NCBI GenBank assembly: GCA_034769895.1
Contig: CM068373.1
Coordinates: 19,387,967 to 19,451,966, forward strand
Length of the DNA stretch: 64,000 nucleotides
Reading direction: 5' to 3'
DNA from: Magicicada septendecula
Lineage: Eukaryota > Arthropoda > Insecta > Hemiptera > Cicadidae
Shown: piece by piece, positions 1 to 9,677 of the stretch
Numbering within the stretch: position 1 is the stretch's first letter
How the letters are laid out: the number at the start of each line of letters is the position of its first letter
Position numbers and translations under genes: made by a program
The notes under the pieces: model-generated
Database searches by the model: none
What the model was told of the DNA's origin: nothing
Seen by the model: only the letters and a program-made list of their open reading frames with translations

Positions 1-84
1 CAGTAAAGTCTTCAAATCAAATGAAACAGTGAAGTAATTGTATTCCAAAAATAAACTGTCTTTAATATAGTCACTAAATAATTA

Positions 85-393
85 TACAAATATACAAACA
101 CACGAAAACACATAAAAACGACATCCTAAACGAACAGACACAATTCAAATTGCACGCATTATTCGAACATATCTCACTCTACACACACAACATCGATCTT
201 TCGAAATTCGATTCCGTCGCCCACAACTGGACCAGCGGCAACCTCTGAAGAAGCTTTTTAAAAGTGAAAACGGTTCAGGTTGTAAGGTAAAACTTTATGT
301 TTTTACTCATAAAAAACTTTGTGTTCCGAGTCATTAATGAAATAGTTGTATTTAGTTAAGTAACGGACACATCATGGACAACGAAATCCAAGA
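85..393 (+). mobile_element. Penelope-like element family A, 3' end copy
   Basis: A truncated PLE end. The left part encodes the C-terminus of a GIY-YIG/RT protein (KNDILNEQTQFK, then ALFEHI-like and NIDLSK, ending SGNL and TGA at 246-248). The stop overlaps a hammerhead core. The tail contains TTCCGAGTC and the conserved terminal segment ACGGACAC...ATGGACAACGAAATCCAAG at about 352-393, shared with copies at 7.6, 41.3 and (inverted) 1.08 kb. Confidence 0.8.
238..283 (+). ncRNA. Hammerhead-like ribozyme, PLE family A
   Basis: Helix I strands GCAACCU (238-244) and AGGUUGU (277-283) pair over 7 bp. The core is CUGAAGA (245-251), an extra A, a GC-UUU/AAA-GU hairpin, then GAAA (266-269), a short helix III and C276 at the cleavage position. 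Helix I differs from the 41190 copy (GCAGCCU/AGGCUGU) at both partners of one pair, a compensatory change. Confidence 0.7.
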
Positions 394-1054
394 AATAATT
401 ATAATAACGTTAAGCTGACCGAAGTGTGTATAACCTTAAGAGTGTTTGCTGGTATTTTTGTGTGTTAAGTGTTCAGGTATTTTTATTTTACTTTTGTGTT
501 CAGCCAATTGATTTGGTAAAATGAATAGTGTTCAATCTATTTTAAAAACACATTTTCCTTCTCACTCTATTAAAGATAAATGCAAAATTAAGGAACTCTG
601 TAGGTTGCTTCCCATTTTAAATATTAAACAGAAATATTTAAATATCCTTTTATTTTAACTATATATTTTTAGCATAATTTGCAAATAGCATAAACACAAC
701 TTAATATTAGGCCTACAAAAAGTTGTCAATAGTTGTGTCTTCATGTTGACCCACCCTGTGTGTTATTTGGAATGGGATAATTGCTCTTATCTTAGTAGAA
801 ACATTCAGACATTGAACCCCCAACTGTCAGAACCACAAGCCGCCACTGTGAACAGTTCTCTATGCTGGTTGATCATGGTTTGGGCCAATCACATCACACT
901 CCTCGACACCGACCACAAGTATTTATTCAGAGCTAAGGTCTCCTTGTGCTCGGAGAACAACCTCAAAGCGTCTGTCTACTGTGGACAGCACCTGCCATCC
1001 AAGTTGGCAATAGAAGCAGTGGTAGGGAGTCTATGATCTAAGTAAGGCCTTCAA
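394..1054. other. Unassigned sequence between two PLE-A end segments
   Basis: AT-rich up to about 740, then a 97-codon open frame (743-1036, +) with no motif that I recognise. No splice sites, promoter or relatives are evident, so I do not call it a gene. The stretch lies between a + PLE-A tail and an inverted PLE-A tail piece. Confidence 0.4.
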
Positions 1055-1100
1055 CAAATTCTTGGATTTTGTTGTCCATGACATGTCCGTTGATTAACTA
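1055..1100 (-). mobile_element. PLE family A terminal fragment, inverted
   Basis: The reverse complement contains ACGGACATGTCATGGACAAC and AAAATCCAAGAAT, the same terminal segment as at 352-393. It lies immediately left of the hAT element. Confidence 0.6.
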
Positions 1101-2768
1101 ATTATAAGCAAGGGCGTAGCCAGCCTCCGAGCTAGGGGGAGGGGGCAGCATGCAAGAGTAGTCATACTTAGCGGTACCATATAGCATAATGGCGGACATC
1201 CAAGAAATGGATTGGCAGCAAATTTGTCAATAACGACTTCCTTTAGGAACTCTTCATAGTTTCGGAAGACGAATTTCCGATGGACGCTCATCATGGCAAG
1301 TCCGATCAAGCGATCCTCTCCCATCTTGCTTCGAAGCCAAGTCTTTATTCTTCTAAGACTGCTGAAAGAGCGCTCAACTGTACTAGTGGTACATGGCTGT
1401 GCCAAAAGTATCAAAAGAGCTTTCTTTGTCGTAGGGGAAAAACAGACAGCGTCTTTTATAAATTCTGAGACGTTGAGATCTCTTAGCTCTTCTTCTGTTA
1501 ATTTCTTGTCCATCCACATCTTGTACCAGATTTCTATTTCGGCATCTAAGCCATCCAAATGATAGACGCTGGTAAAAGAATTCGTCTTTTGCTTCAACTG
1601 GTCGATGTTCATAGTTAACATGTGCGAAGGATGCAGGTAAGTTAGTGCAAAGGCTGGTGAGTTCTTATTTGAAAATCGCAATTTTAAAGATGTAATTACG
1701 GAGTCCAGGTATGGTACGATCAGGGACCTCCTCCAGAATTCCGATGCATTAGACGCTGGAGGGTTGCTCCTGTGCTGTTGCCTTCCTACAGTCCTCGCGA
1801 TGGTCAGTTCCACTCCCAGCTGCTCTGCCAGATGGTTGGCATAAAAGCGGAGGCTAATAGAGAGCTGCTCTTTACCTGATATATCAGCAGTTTCGTCAGC
1901 TAATATGCTATATGCGTATGCTTGTTTGGCACTTTTAACAATGTAGTCCCTAATGACACTGCCACATAAATTAATTATTTCATTCTGAATTTGAGGTGAC
2001 CGATAGCTTGAATTTTTCTTACCATGCTCAAAGTGTTCTTTCAATGGTAGGTCTCCAGCTTCGATTCGAAGGCGACACAAGTCTTCAAGTACTCCTTCAT
2101 CTTGATGCTTTCCCCTTAGGGGTAGATCATGAGTGCCAGAAAAGGCAATACAGGTTATGATAGAAAACTTCCTGTTTTCCTCTGCAATTTTATGGTGAAA
2201 TTTTTGTACCTGAATATCAACTGGAACTTCATGGGTAAATGCTCTAGCCGATTCAGTTGCCAACATATGCCACTGGCTAGTCGAATGGTTTCTGCAAGCC
2301 TCATGTATATCTGTGTATTTCGTGAAAGGTCTGACAATGAAGGATCCCAAAACCCCTTTGACTGTACTTAAAGCAGGTGGGAATAAGACACAGTACTTGC
2401 ACAATGCACCTTTCAGACGCTTGGAGTATGCCATCCATGGGGAATATGTATCCAGCCACTGATAATTAAACTTTCTTTTCAGGTGAGTAGCATCGGCCGC
2501 AAAGTCGTAGGTCTTAGGTGGAATCCAGCAATCTGTCAGCAAGTGTCTTTTTTTCCTCTTCTGAGATCATAGACGATCGTCCGAAATATCTGCCCAAGTC
2601 ATTTTCATGACTATCATCCATTCCTGTTTCTACAGCATCACAAGTTGAACTCGTTAAGGAGTTGGGTCCCGCTCCCGCAGCATCTATAATAGTGGATGGT
2701 GTCTTCTCTTGCGCTGACTGTTGGGCCTTCGCATTGCCGTCGTATTCGTCGCTACTGCTTTTTTTCAT
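1094..2768 (-). pseudogene. hAT transposase (ZMYM1-like type), internally deleted
   Basis: The minus strand encodes two overlapping pieces. The N-terminal piece (2514-2768) has an acidic, Ser-rich leader ending SEEEKKTLADRLL. The main piece (1094-2542, 482 aa) has LLTDCWIPPKTYDF, a TTF-type zinc finger (GALCKYCVLF), a DUF4371-like section (AYSILADETADIS) and the hAT dimerisation end (STVERSFSSLRRIKTWLRSK). The two frames join across the A-run near 2550, so a one-base slip broke the start. Around residue 235, ISLRF passes directly into ANHLAEQLGVELTIARTVGR. The usual middle of the catalytic region (200-300 residues in the family) is missing. The reading frame ends beyond the TIR. It is therefore a defunct transposase. 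Confidence 0.85.
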
Positions 2769-3085
2769 TGTCTGCTGGTTTTTTCCTCTTTAAAGTCACT
2801 GAAAACAATGAATAAAGAAAACATATTGTAAGCCACTCTAAATTCTTTAGAAAAATTAATTGGAAAAGAAAATAATTTATGTAGTTGTCAATAGGTAGGA
2901 ATATACGTATTATACTACTCCCTCTGTCCGAAAATATAATATACAAAATCTGGTATAATATGGTTACACAATAAAGTTGCTTTATTATTTTCATTCAATT
3001 GTTTTTACAAACGCCTAGTTAATCGTCACCTACCTTCACACTCCACTCATGATTCAAACTCTTGTTTCAAGGCTTCTACTTAACA

Positions 3086-3387
3086 CACGGAAAATGTTTT
3101 CACTGTAATACACAGTGCTATCGAGCACAGTAAATATCCGATGTAAATATTCGATGTACGTAGGCCTACATCGAATGTTTTGGTGACTAAGTCACGCACT
3201 CCTTCGATGCCGTTCACTTGATTTTTCGATGAACAGCATCAAGATTCTTATATAGTCACCAAAACATTCGATGTACGTACACGGAAAAACATTGTGCCAA
3301 GCATCGAACAACTCGGTGACCCGACCCTTATACTTGATATTTACTGTGCTCGATAGCACTGTGTATTACAGTGAAAACGTTTCCGTG
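3086..3387. mobile_element. MITE-like fold-back inserted in the hAT element
   Basis: A 302-bp unit has arms of about 55 bp. CACGGAAAATGTTTTCACTG on the left mirrors CAGTGAAAACGTTTCCGTG on the right, with a further internal pair (GTACGTA...CATCGAATGTTTTGGTGACT against GTCACCAAAACATTCGATGT). It has no coding capacity. Superfamily is not determined. Confidence 0.65.
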
Positions 3388-3538
3388 CACAGAGCAATGA
3401 AATTTTAAACACTTCCTCACCTCTGCTGCCCCTCGGCGTGCATATAGTATAGATGTTAATATAAAACAGCGTCATCTCTGTGGACCAGAGAAATTCTTAA
3501 ACAGAGACAAAGGACCTACAGGAGCGTTTTAGGCAAAT

Positions 3539-3549
3539 CTCTCTCTCTC

Positions 3550-3630
<81 letters not shown>
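3539..3630. repeat. (CT)n microsatellite
   Basis: About 46 CT units with one CA interruption near the start. The apparent RE-dipeptide protein on the minus strand is only this repeat. Confidence 0.95.
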
Positions 3631-3635
<5 letters not shown>

Positions 3636-4230
3636 TATATACCATATTTTCGGACAGAGGGTTTATTATTTTCATTATACAAACGAAAAGGGTTTGGTTA
3701 CGGTTCTTTAATATTGCGTAAGTATTTACTTACCACTAGTAAGGAACTTCCTGATATCCATGTTAACGGCAAAACAGCATTAAACACTAACGACGTGAAT
3801 TGTAAATACGGAATGTTAATAACTGAACTCTATTTTTTATAAATACAAAACTGGCTCAAAAAACACTGAACCGAACTGTTAGGTTAGCCCACGCAACGAG
3901 GTTCAGGTCGACTGATCGGTACCTTATGCTGTCTTCAAGTTTGCCAACACAAAAGACAAAGATTGTTAGTTTTGGCGCGATTTTCAACTAAATTTTTTTA
4001 CTTTTTTGTATTTTTTCGTCGCTCTTCGCTTTTTTATTTTTGCATTTGTCTTTTCGTCATTTCAAATTTCTTTGTTCTGTTCTATTTTTTTGTCATTTTG
4101 TATTTTTCTTTTCCCTCTAGGGGGGGCAGCTGCCCCCCGCCCCTCGCTGGCTACGCCCATGATTATACATATAATAATACTGACTCGGAACACTAAGTTT
4201 TTATTGGTAAAAATTTAAAATTTTTACCTT

Positions 4231-4277
4231 ATAGCCTGAACCAGTTTTTGGTTATTACAAGCTTCGTTAGAGGCTGC
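4231..4277 (-). ncRNA. Decayed hammerhead-like motif, PLE family A
   Basis: Mirror partner of the 4480 motif. Its core reads CUAACGA and CAAA in place of CUGANGA and GAAA, so both invariant boxes are damaged and it should be inactive. Confidence 0.5.
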
Positions 4278-4479
4278 CACTAGGACTACTGTCCGTCTTG
4301 TTCTTCATGACGGTGCCATCATTTGAAAGATCGATGTTGTGTGTGTGTGTGTGTGCAGCGAACAGACACAATTCAAATCACATGTACTATTTGAACACAT
4401 CACACTGCACACACACACAACATCGATCTTTCAATCGATGGCGCCATCACAAAGAACAAGATGGACAGCGCTCCTAGTG

Positions 4480-4526
4480 GCAGCCTCTGACGAAGCTTGT
4501 AATAAGCGAAAACTGGTTCAGGTTAT
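4480..4526 (+). ncRNA. Hammerhead-like ribozyme, PLE family A
   Basis: GCAGCCU (4480-4486) pairs with AGGUUAU (4520-4526) except one C-A. Then CUGACGA, extra A, the GCUU/AAGC hairpin, GAAA (4508-4511), AAC/GUU helix III and C4519 at the cleavage position. The TGA stop of the reading frame (CTC TGA) sits inside the core. Confidence 0.72.
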
Positions 4527-4739
4527 AAGGTAAAAATTTTACATTTTTACCAATAAAAAACTTAGTGTTCCGAGTCAGTATTATTATATTTATAATTAGC
4601 CCTTAAACAAAGTCTGGCATGAATGCCTTCTCTACTAACTGGCCCTTTCTCCATTCCCTCTGTAAAAAGTTGAAGTTGATACAAACACAACTAAAGTGAG
4701 CACTCACTGTTGAAAACACACACACACACAAACAGCTAA

Positions 4740-5045
4740 ACAAATTTGATTTACATACTATTCACAAACTAAACTGCTCACAATGTAACAAATTCTACCA
4801 TAGACCAGACATACTGCAGTTTCAACGAAAGGTACATTGAACAGACAAAAGTCAAACAGGTAAATTGAACCTCTAAATACACTTATGTGAACCATCTCAC
4901 TTAAGCAGACCACACATGTACAAACATCATCAGTAACATGGAAATCCTTCAAGTACACATGAAAGACCAAAAACTTGAACAACTGGAAATACATGAACAT
5001 ATAAAAATGCATGGAAACAACTTCCCAAGTGAACAAAATAAAAAA
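4740..5045 (+). pseudogene. PLE family A GIY-YIG fragment
   Basis: Recognisable in shifting frames: LNCSQCNKFY (zinc-binding cysteines ahead of GIY-YIG), ERYIEQTK, YVNHLT, ADHT and KLEQLEIHEHIK. These align with the cleaner copy at 8559-8975 (LNCSDCNKFNIGQTG, ERYIEHTK, LEQLEIYKH). At least two frame changes and internal stops make it a relic. Confidence 0.65.
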
Positions 5046-6810
5046 AAAATTAAATTGTAACTATTGTACAGTCCTTTCTTAAAAGTTAAAGCCTCGACCA
5101 CTCAGAGAAAACATTGAGTCCGCTCAGAAAGATTCCAACTCTGCCAGTATGAACCTACAACTGAAGAAGGCTTCCAGACAGTGCTGGCTTTAGGTACGTA
5201 ATGTGCCCTTGTGCAAAACTAACAGTGCACCCTATGTAAGGAGAGAAAATATTAATGGTAATGAATTATTGTAATAATTATGTAATACAAATTGCAATGA
5301 AACACAGGATCCTGGTAAGCAGTGCAGGCTAAGATAACTACACGGACGATGACCATTCAAGTTTCAAATGGTATTTTGTTAGGTTTGGTTTTTTCGCTAT
5401 AAGTTTTGTATTTTAGAACGGATAAGGAACTAGGATAAGTCAAACTGTGTATTATTTTATGTTATATTTATTCATGTACTGTGTCAGTGGAAATGTGCGC
5501 GTGTGCGCGAGTGATAAACGTTTTCCCTGCTGTGCGTGGTATAATTATCGAATCGTATTGACACTTGAACTGGACATAAACTATTATATTAGCTACAGTT
5601 TCCCTATATTTCCTGAGAATAAAATAATGTTAAAATATGAATTCTTTTAAAGTATAAAACTCGTTGCAAAACGCATTTCTAATTGAGATAAGACATTCAT
5701 AAATAACCATCTATGCATGCCCATGCAAATTGTATGCACTTCTCGGCATGAAACCACATTGTGCCGTGTGCAAAATAACCATGTGACTTCCTTCCACCAA
5801 TAAAAAGCTTGAAAGGCAGTCGAAATTTTCCTCAGCCTTGTGCTGAAAGGGTAGTTCTTCTCATCTAGCTGTCACGAACGGAACGGGCGTTTCTCGTGAA
5901 AGATTTTTCGCTTGCGAGAATTCGTTAGGTCCATTTGTCGGTAGTAACGAGAGCGAACTCTCAGAACTGTTTACTTAATTCATCTTCACACACGTTATTG
6001 TTATTGAAACATAGCGTGTATAAAAGTGAACTTAAGCTGGTTACTGTGTGAGGTATTCTACAGTACCAGAAGTATTCTATAATTTACTTATTGGTAAGAT
6101 TATCATCAGTAGTTTCCGTGTTAGTGGAAGATTTCCGTTTAGGAAGGTCTGATGACCGTGGTAGACCTAGTGTTACGTGTGAACACTTGAAGAGTCCGGA
6201 TAGGTATAAGTTTAATACACCGTTTTAGTTAAATACCCACTGTGACCTGAGATACTTGTGAATTCTAGATACTATGTAAAATTCCAGTAACAGTACCCCT
6301 AGAACCATTGTTCGAGTGCGAATCGTCAGTGTCAACGTGGGAACTTCAGGACACCAGCCCAGCGGTAATCATCACCAGGGTCAACCATCTGTCATCGTAC
6401 GCCACGCCTGACGACTCCACTACAACAAAGCCCCCCCCCTCAACATTGCCGTGGAAATCATCGTATATGTAATGTACCGTAACTCATATATGAACACTAT
6501 TTAACATTTTAAGAGACTAAATTTGCAAACACTATTATTATTATTCTTGTCAAATATATCGCATAAAGAATTTCATATGTCTTGTGTGCAATAAATAATC
6601 TTAAATCCTCCAATATAGACTTTTGCATTAAAACACATGTACTACCATATCCTATGCGCCAATAGTTAGGTTATTTGTGTTGTCACAAAATATTTCGTGA
6701 ATTTGGCTAGGAATAAAATTCATTAATTATCACTAACATATTATTTATTTAAATATGGTAAGTTAAGTATAAAATACTTAATAATTTAGTCAACATCCAA
6801 AATCTATTTT
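5046..6810. other. No gene recognised; possible hAT end at 5179
   Basis: CAGTGCTGGCTTTAGGTACG at 5179 resembles the CAGTGCYGGCTTTAGG ends of hAT elements. It could be the 3' end of the element carrying the transposase at 6811-7430. The rest is AT-rich with a C-run at 6430-6437 and no supported coding region. Confidence 0.3.
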
Positions 6811-7430
6811 TCAAGCTCTTTTATGAGCAAATAAATTTTTAAGAAGTTGGGTGAAGTCTAAACTTTCGGTGATTTTACTTTCAACAGACAGCATTCCTAA
6901 ACTAGAAAGTCTTTCTTAAAGCATTGAAGATCTTAAATAAGTTTTGAATAATTTTAATTGAGAAAAGCTTCTTCCTCCGCTAGCGACTGTACAAATTTAC
7001 TTAACATCTCTATTAACATTTCTGTGAGGCCTAAACCTGGTGAATCATAGACTTCAAAGAAGCCCAAAAAGTGCTGTTTTATTTCTGCAATATCCCGTGA
7101 TATAGCAACAATTCGTATAGTCAAAGAAAACTGTCCCCTATGTGAAACGTCTGGAGTACAGTCAGCAATAATTGCATAGTATATAGATGTTAAAACTCTT
7201 TGTGTAATTACATTGTTTACTTGTTTAGCATTAATTCTATCAATTCGTTTTGGATGATTTTTCCACAATAACAGTCTGAAATATCACCATTAATTACAAG
7301 GTCTACGTGGTTTTGCATTATGGGATAAAACTCAGTGAGTAGTCCTAAAAATGTTCCATTGTTGTGACTAAAAAGCCATATTATGTTTGCCAAACTGTGA
7401 ATGTGATTTAAGAAAACCATTCCACTTATT
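6811..7430 (-). pseudogene. hAT transposase relic (DUF4371 / ZMYM1-like)
   Basis: Read on the minus strand, it starts with NGTFLGLLTEFYPIMQNHV and GDISDCYCGKIIQNELIEL. After a one-base slip near 7220 it continues NNVITQRVLTSIYYAIIADC, QHFLGFFEVYDS and GLGLTEMLIEMLSKF. Then the catalytic centre is missing, and the text jumps to the C-terminal dimerisation part: FSQLKLFKTYLRSSML, a stop, then ERLSSLGMLSVESKITESLD, ending at the TGA at 6811-6813. Both the slip and an internal deletion of most of the core are plain by comparison with the family. It is a different subfamily from the hAT at 1109-4161. Confidence 0.75.
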
Positions 7431-7529
7431 AAACAAAATTTTTGAAATAGACGTTATAAATTTCTATCGTGTACTTTCTTGGTTTGAAGGTTAAACACAA
7501 ACAATTTTTGAAAATAATATTTCTATTTC

Positions 7530-7643
7530 TAAATATAAGTATATCACTACCGACTCGGAACATTTTGTGTTCCCTCCGAGTCGGTAGTGATATACTTATA
7601 TTTATTTAATCAACGGACACGTTATGGAAAACAAAATCCAAGA
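7530..7643. mobile_element. Minimal PLE-A hairpin insertion with 11-bp TSD
   Basis: A 114-bp insertion consists almost only of an inverted repeat (CACTACCGACTCGGAAC against GTTCCCTCCGAGTCGGTAGTG) plus the PLE-A terminal segment (ACGGACACGTTATGG...ATCCAAG). Flanks ATTTCTATTTC at 7519-7529 and 7644-7654 are a perfect target-site duplication. Confidence 0.75.
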
Positions 7644-7654
7644 ATTTCTATTTC

Positions 7655-8492
7655 ATCCAAGAGACTATGAACGGACGACTCGTCACTCAGATTTCATAAT
7701 CTCTTTTTAGTTTAAAGGATGTTAATTAATTGCTAAACTATTGGGATTCTTATTTCAGTATACATTTTCGCAAGTATGTTTTCACTTGTGAGAAAGTCTA
7801 GCTATCAACTGAAACATAAGGGATGTTGGATCTGTATCTAATCTAAGATCCTTAAGTATTAATAATGGATTTTGTATAATATGTAATAGGTAGTATTCAC
7901 AATTTGCACATACATTAATACAATACAATAAGCATATTTTTGTTCAAACTTAATTTCTACAAAAGATTTTTCTACTCTACATTAGCAAGTATCATTAAAA
8001 CAAGAAGTAGGTTTGTTTTGTGGCAGAGATGTTATAAAATATATATAATTATACACTAGAAATTGAAACTTTGTTGACGTCATCGCTGCGCCCCAACCAA
8101 TGAATGAAAATACCCAAGATATGAATGGTGGTGACTAGTGGTTATATTCACTATAGAATAACTTGACATTAGAAAATTAGCCTAACTCAAAATGACCATG
8201 AGTAATAAAGTATTACAAATAAAGAAGAAGGTAATCTGTCATAAAACTGAAATAAAATTTTAGAACTTCTAAACACTCTTTCCACATTATATTCTGTGAG
8301 CAATAAGGTCACAGAATAGCTGTGTAGAAAGGGGACCACCCTAACAAAATAAATATTCTTTTAAATATTATTGAAGAAGAGAACATAAAAATGTATCAAT
8401 AAAAATTTACTATCCTATAATAAAAGTGGCTTTTAAAAAGTGTAAATAGTGATTTTAGCTACTTTTCATCCACAAAGAGACTTCAATTATAG
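7655..8492. other. No feature recognised
   Basis: AT-rich, no long open frame, no recognisable repeat end until the PLE copy that starts at about 8493. Confidence 0.4.
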
Positions 8493-8975
8493 CACCTCGG
8501 AAAAGGTAAAAGTTTTACCTTACAACCTGAACTGGTTTTCGCCTTTTAAAAACGTTCTTCAGAGGCTGCCGCTGGTAGCACTGTCCGTCTTGTTGTTGGC
8601 GACGGTATCGAGTTTCGAAAGATCGATATTGTGTATGTGGGGTGTAATATGTTCGAATAATGCGTGTGATTTGAATTGTGTCTGTTCGTTTAGGATGTCG
8701 TTTTTATTTGTTTTCGTGTGTTTGTATATTTCCAATTGTTCTAGAGTGTCTATTTTTCGGCCTTTTGTGTGTACGTGTAGAATGTCCATGTATATGTCGA
8801 TGTTTTTGTATGTGTGGTTTGCTTCAATGAGGTGGTTTGCAAAGGTGGATTCTGTAGTGGAGTGGAGTGCCTTTGTGTGTTCAATGTATCTTTCTTTGAA
8901 GCTACATCCTGTCTGGCCTATGTTGAATTTGTTGCAATCTGAGCAATTTAGTGGACATTCTATATGTACACACAA
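8493..8975 (-). mobile_element. PLE family A, 5'-truncated copy with GIY-YIG domain
   Basis: The minus-strand frame (stop TGA at 8559-8561, open to 8975, 138 codons) encodes a GIY-YIG endonuclease tail. It has the cysteine cluster CPLNCSDCNKF, NIGQTGCSFKERYIEHTKA, FANHLIEANH and LEQLEIYKHTKTN, ending SATSGSL. PLE endonuclease (about 100 aa, C-terminal to the reverse transcriptase) nicks target DNA. Only this end is present, and the RT is absent. The frame is uninterrupted, so this is one of the better-preserved copies. The stop codon overlaps the hammerhead core downstream. Confidence 0.8.
8522..8569 (-). ncRNA. Hammerhead-like ribozyme, PLE family A
   Basis: On the minus strand GCAGCCU pairs with AGGUUGU (two G-U pairs). 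The core is CUGAAGA, an extra A, a hairpin with some mismatches, GAAA, AAC/GUU helix III, and C at the cleavage position. Confidence 0.65.
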
Positions 8976-9675
8976 AATGCAGTATAGCTTTAGACTATCT
9001 TAAAATGGCTTCACAAAACATCACAAAAAGTGAATAAAGACTATTACAATAATGTTTATATTGTTTTGGTGCAGTTCCTGGTTGTTTCTGTCCACAAAAT
9101 CAGTATACTTTCAAAGTCATACAAAACTTCACAGTACTTGACAGTATGTTTTTAAATGAAAACTTCAAATACTGTGCATTTCAAATTCTTATACTAAATT
9201 CAAATAAATATTCAGTCCGTGATAATAATGTATTATTTTACAGTACACACTTTTGTCTGTGTGTATGTGTTTTTGGGAACTGCAGTGATAGTATTCGTTG
9301 TCAGTGATAGTGATAATAGAGAGTTAAGGTAACTCATTGTGAATGGAGAAAGGTTGTTGTTGCAACATCATTTGTGAGACCTTTTTTACATCATTGTTGC
9401 CAGATATTTGATGGTGTCCTTGTAACCAGCCAACCGAAAAACAACACTGTTATGCATTTTGGTGTTAGAACACACATGTTTTCTCTCTCACTATGTGTGT
9501 GTGTGTGTGTGGGGGGGATTGTTCCAAGACATTCACACAAAACAAATTATATAATGCAATGAATAGTTTACAGCCTACATGGGTTAACACTTTTTTCATG
9601 GCTTTTTTTTCAATTCATTTATTAACATGTTAAATTACCGAAGTTGTTTACATGATGTAGAAGGCAAGCCATGCT
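8976..9675. other. No gene recognised
   Basis: AT-rich with a short TG run followed by a G-run (9498-9517). The open frame 9374-9562 (+) crosses the repeat and has no recognisable content. Confidence 0.4.
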
Positions 9676-9677
9676 TA

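Larger units (their letters stand above)
1109..4161 (-). mobile_element. hAT DNA transposon with terminal inverted repeats
   Basis: The left end reads CAAGGGCGTAGCCAGC and the right end GCTGGCTACGCCCATG, imperfect inverted repeats with one mismatch in 16. Flanks ATTATAAG (1101-1108) and ATTATACA (4162-4169) look like a decayed 8-bp target duplication, the size expected for hAT. Inside are a minus-strand transposase relic, a 300-bp inverted-repeat insertion (3086-3387), a CT microsatellite and a T-rich right subterminal zone. At about 3 kb with an internally deleted transposase, it is probably non-autonomous and dead. Confidence 0.85.
4165..4600. mobile_element. PLE family A fold-back (inverted end pair)
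   Basis: Two PLE-A ends face outwards. ACTGACTCGGAACACTAAG (4180s) mirrors CTTAGTGTTCCGAGTCAGT (4560s). The arms are about 150-240 bp and meet at a TG-repeat spacer (4336-4356). The right arm keeps the family A coding tail and an intact-looking hammerhead, the left arm a decayed one. It abuts the right end of the hAT element. Confidence 0.75.

Noticed and set aside
743-1036. 97-codon open frame with many Cys and Trp
   Set aside because: No recognisable domain, no splice or promoter context, and it lies between PLE tails. Noted only as unassigned.
3497-3682. Arg/Glu repeat protein on the minus strand
   Set aside because: Translation of a CT microsatellite.
3963-4218. Hydrophobic, membrane-like open frames
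   Set aside because: T-rich subterminal DNA of the hAT element; two overlapping frames both look membrane-like for that reason.
8449-9003. 184-codon open frame on the + strand
   Set aside because: Shadow of the PLE GIY-YIG frame on the minus strand.
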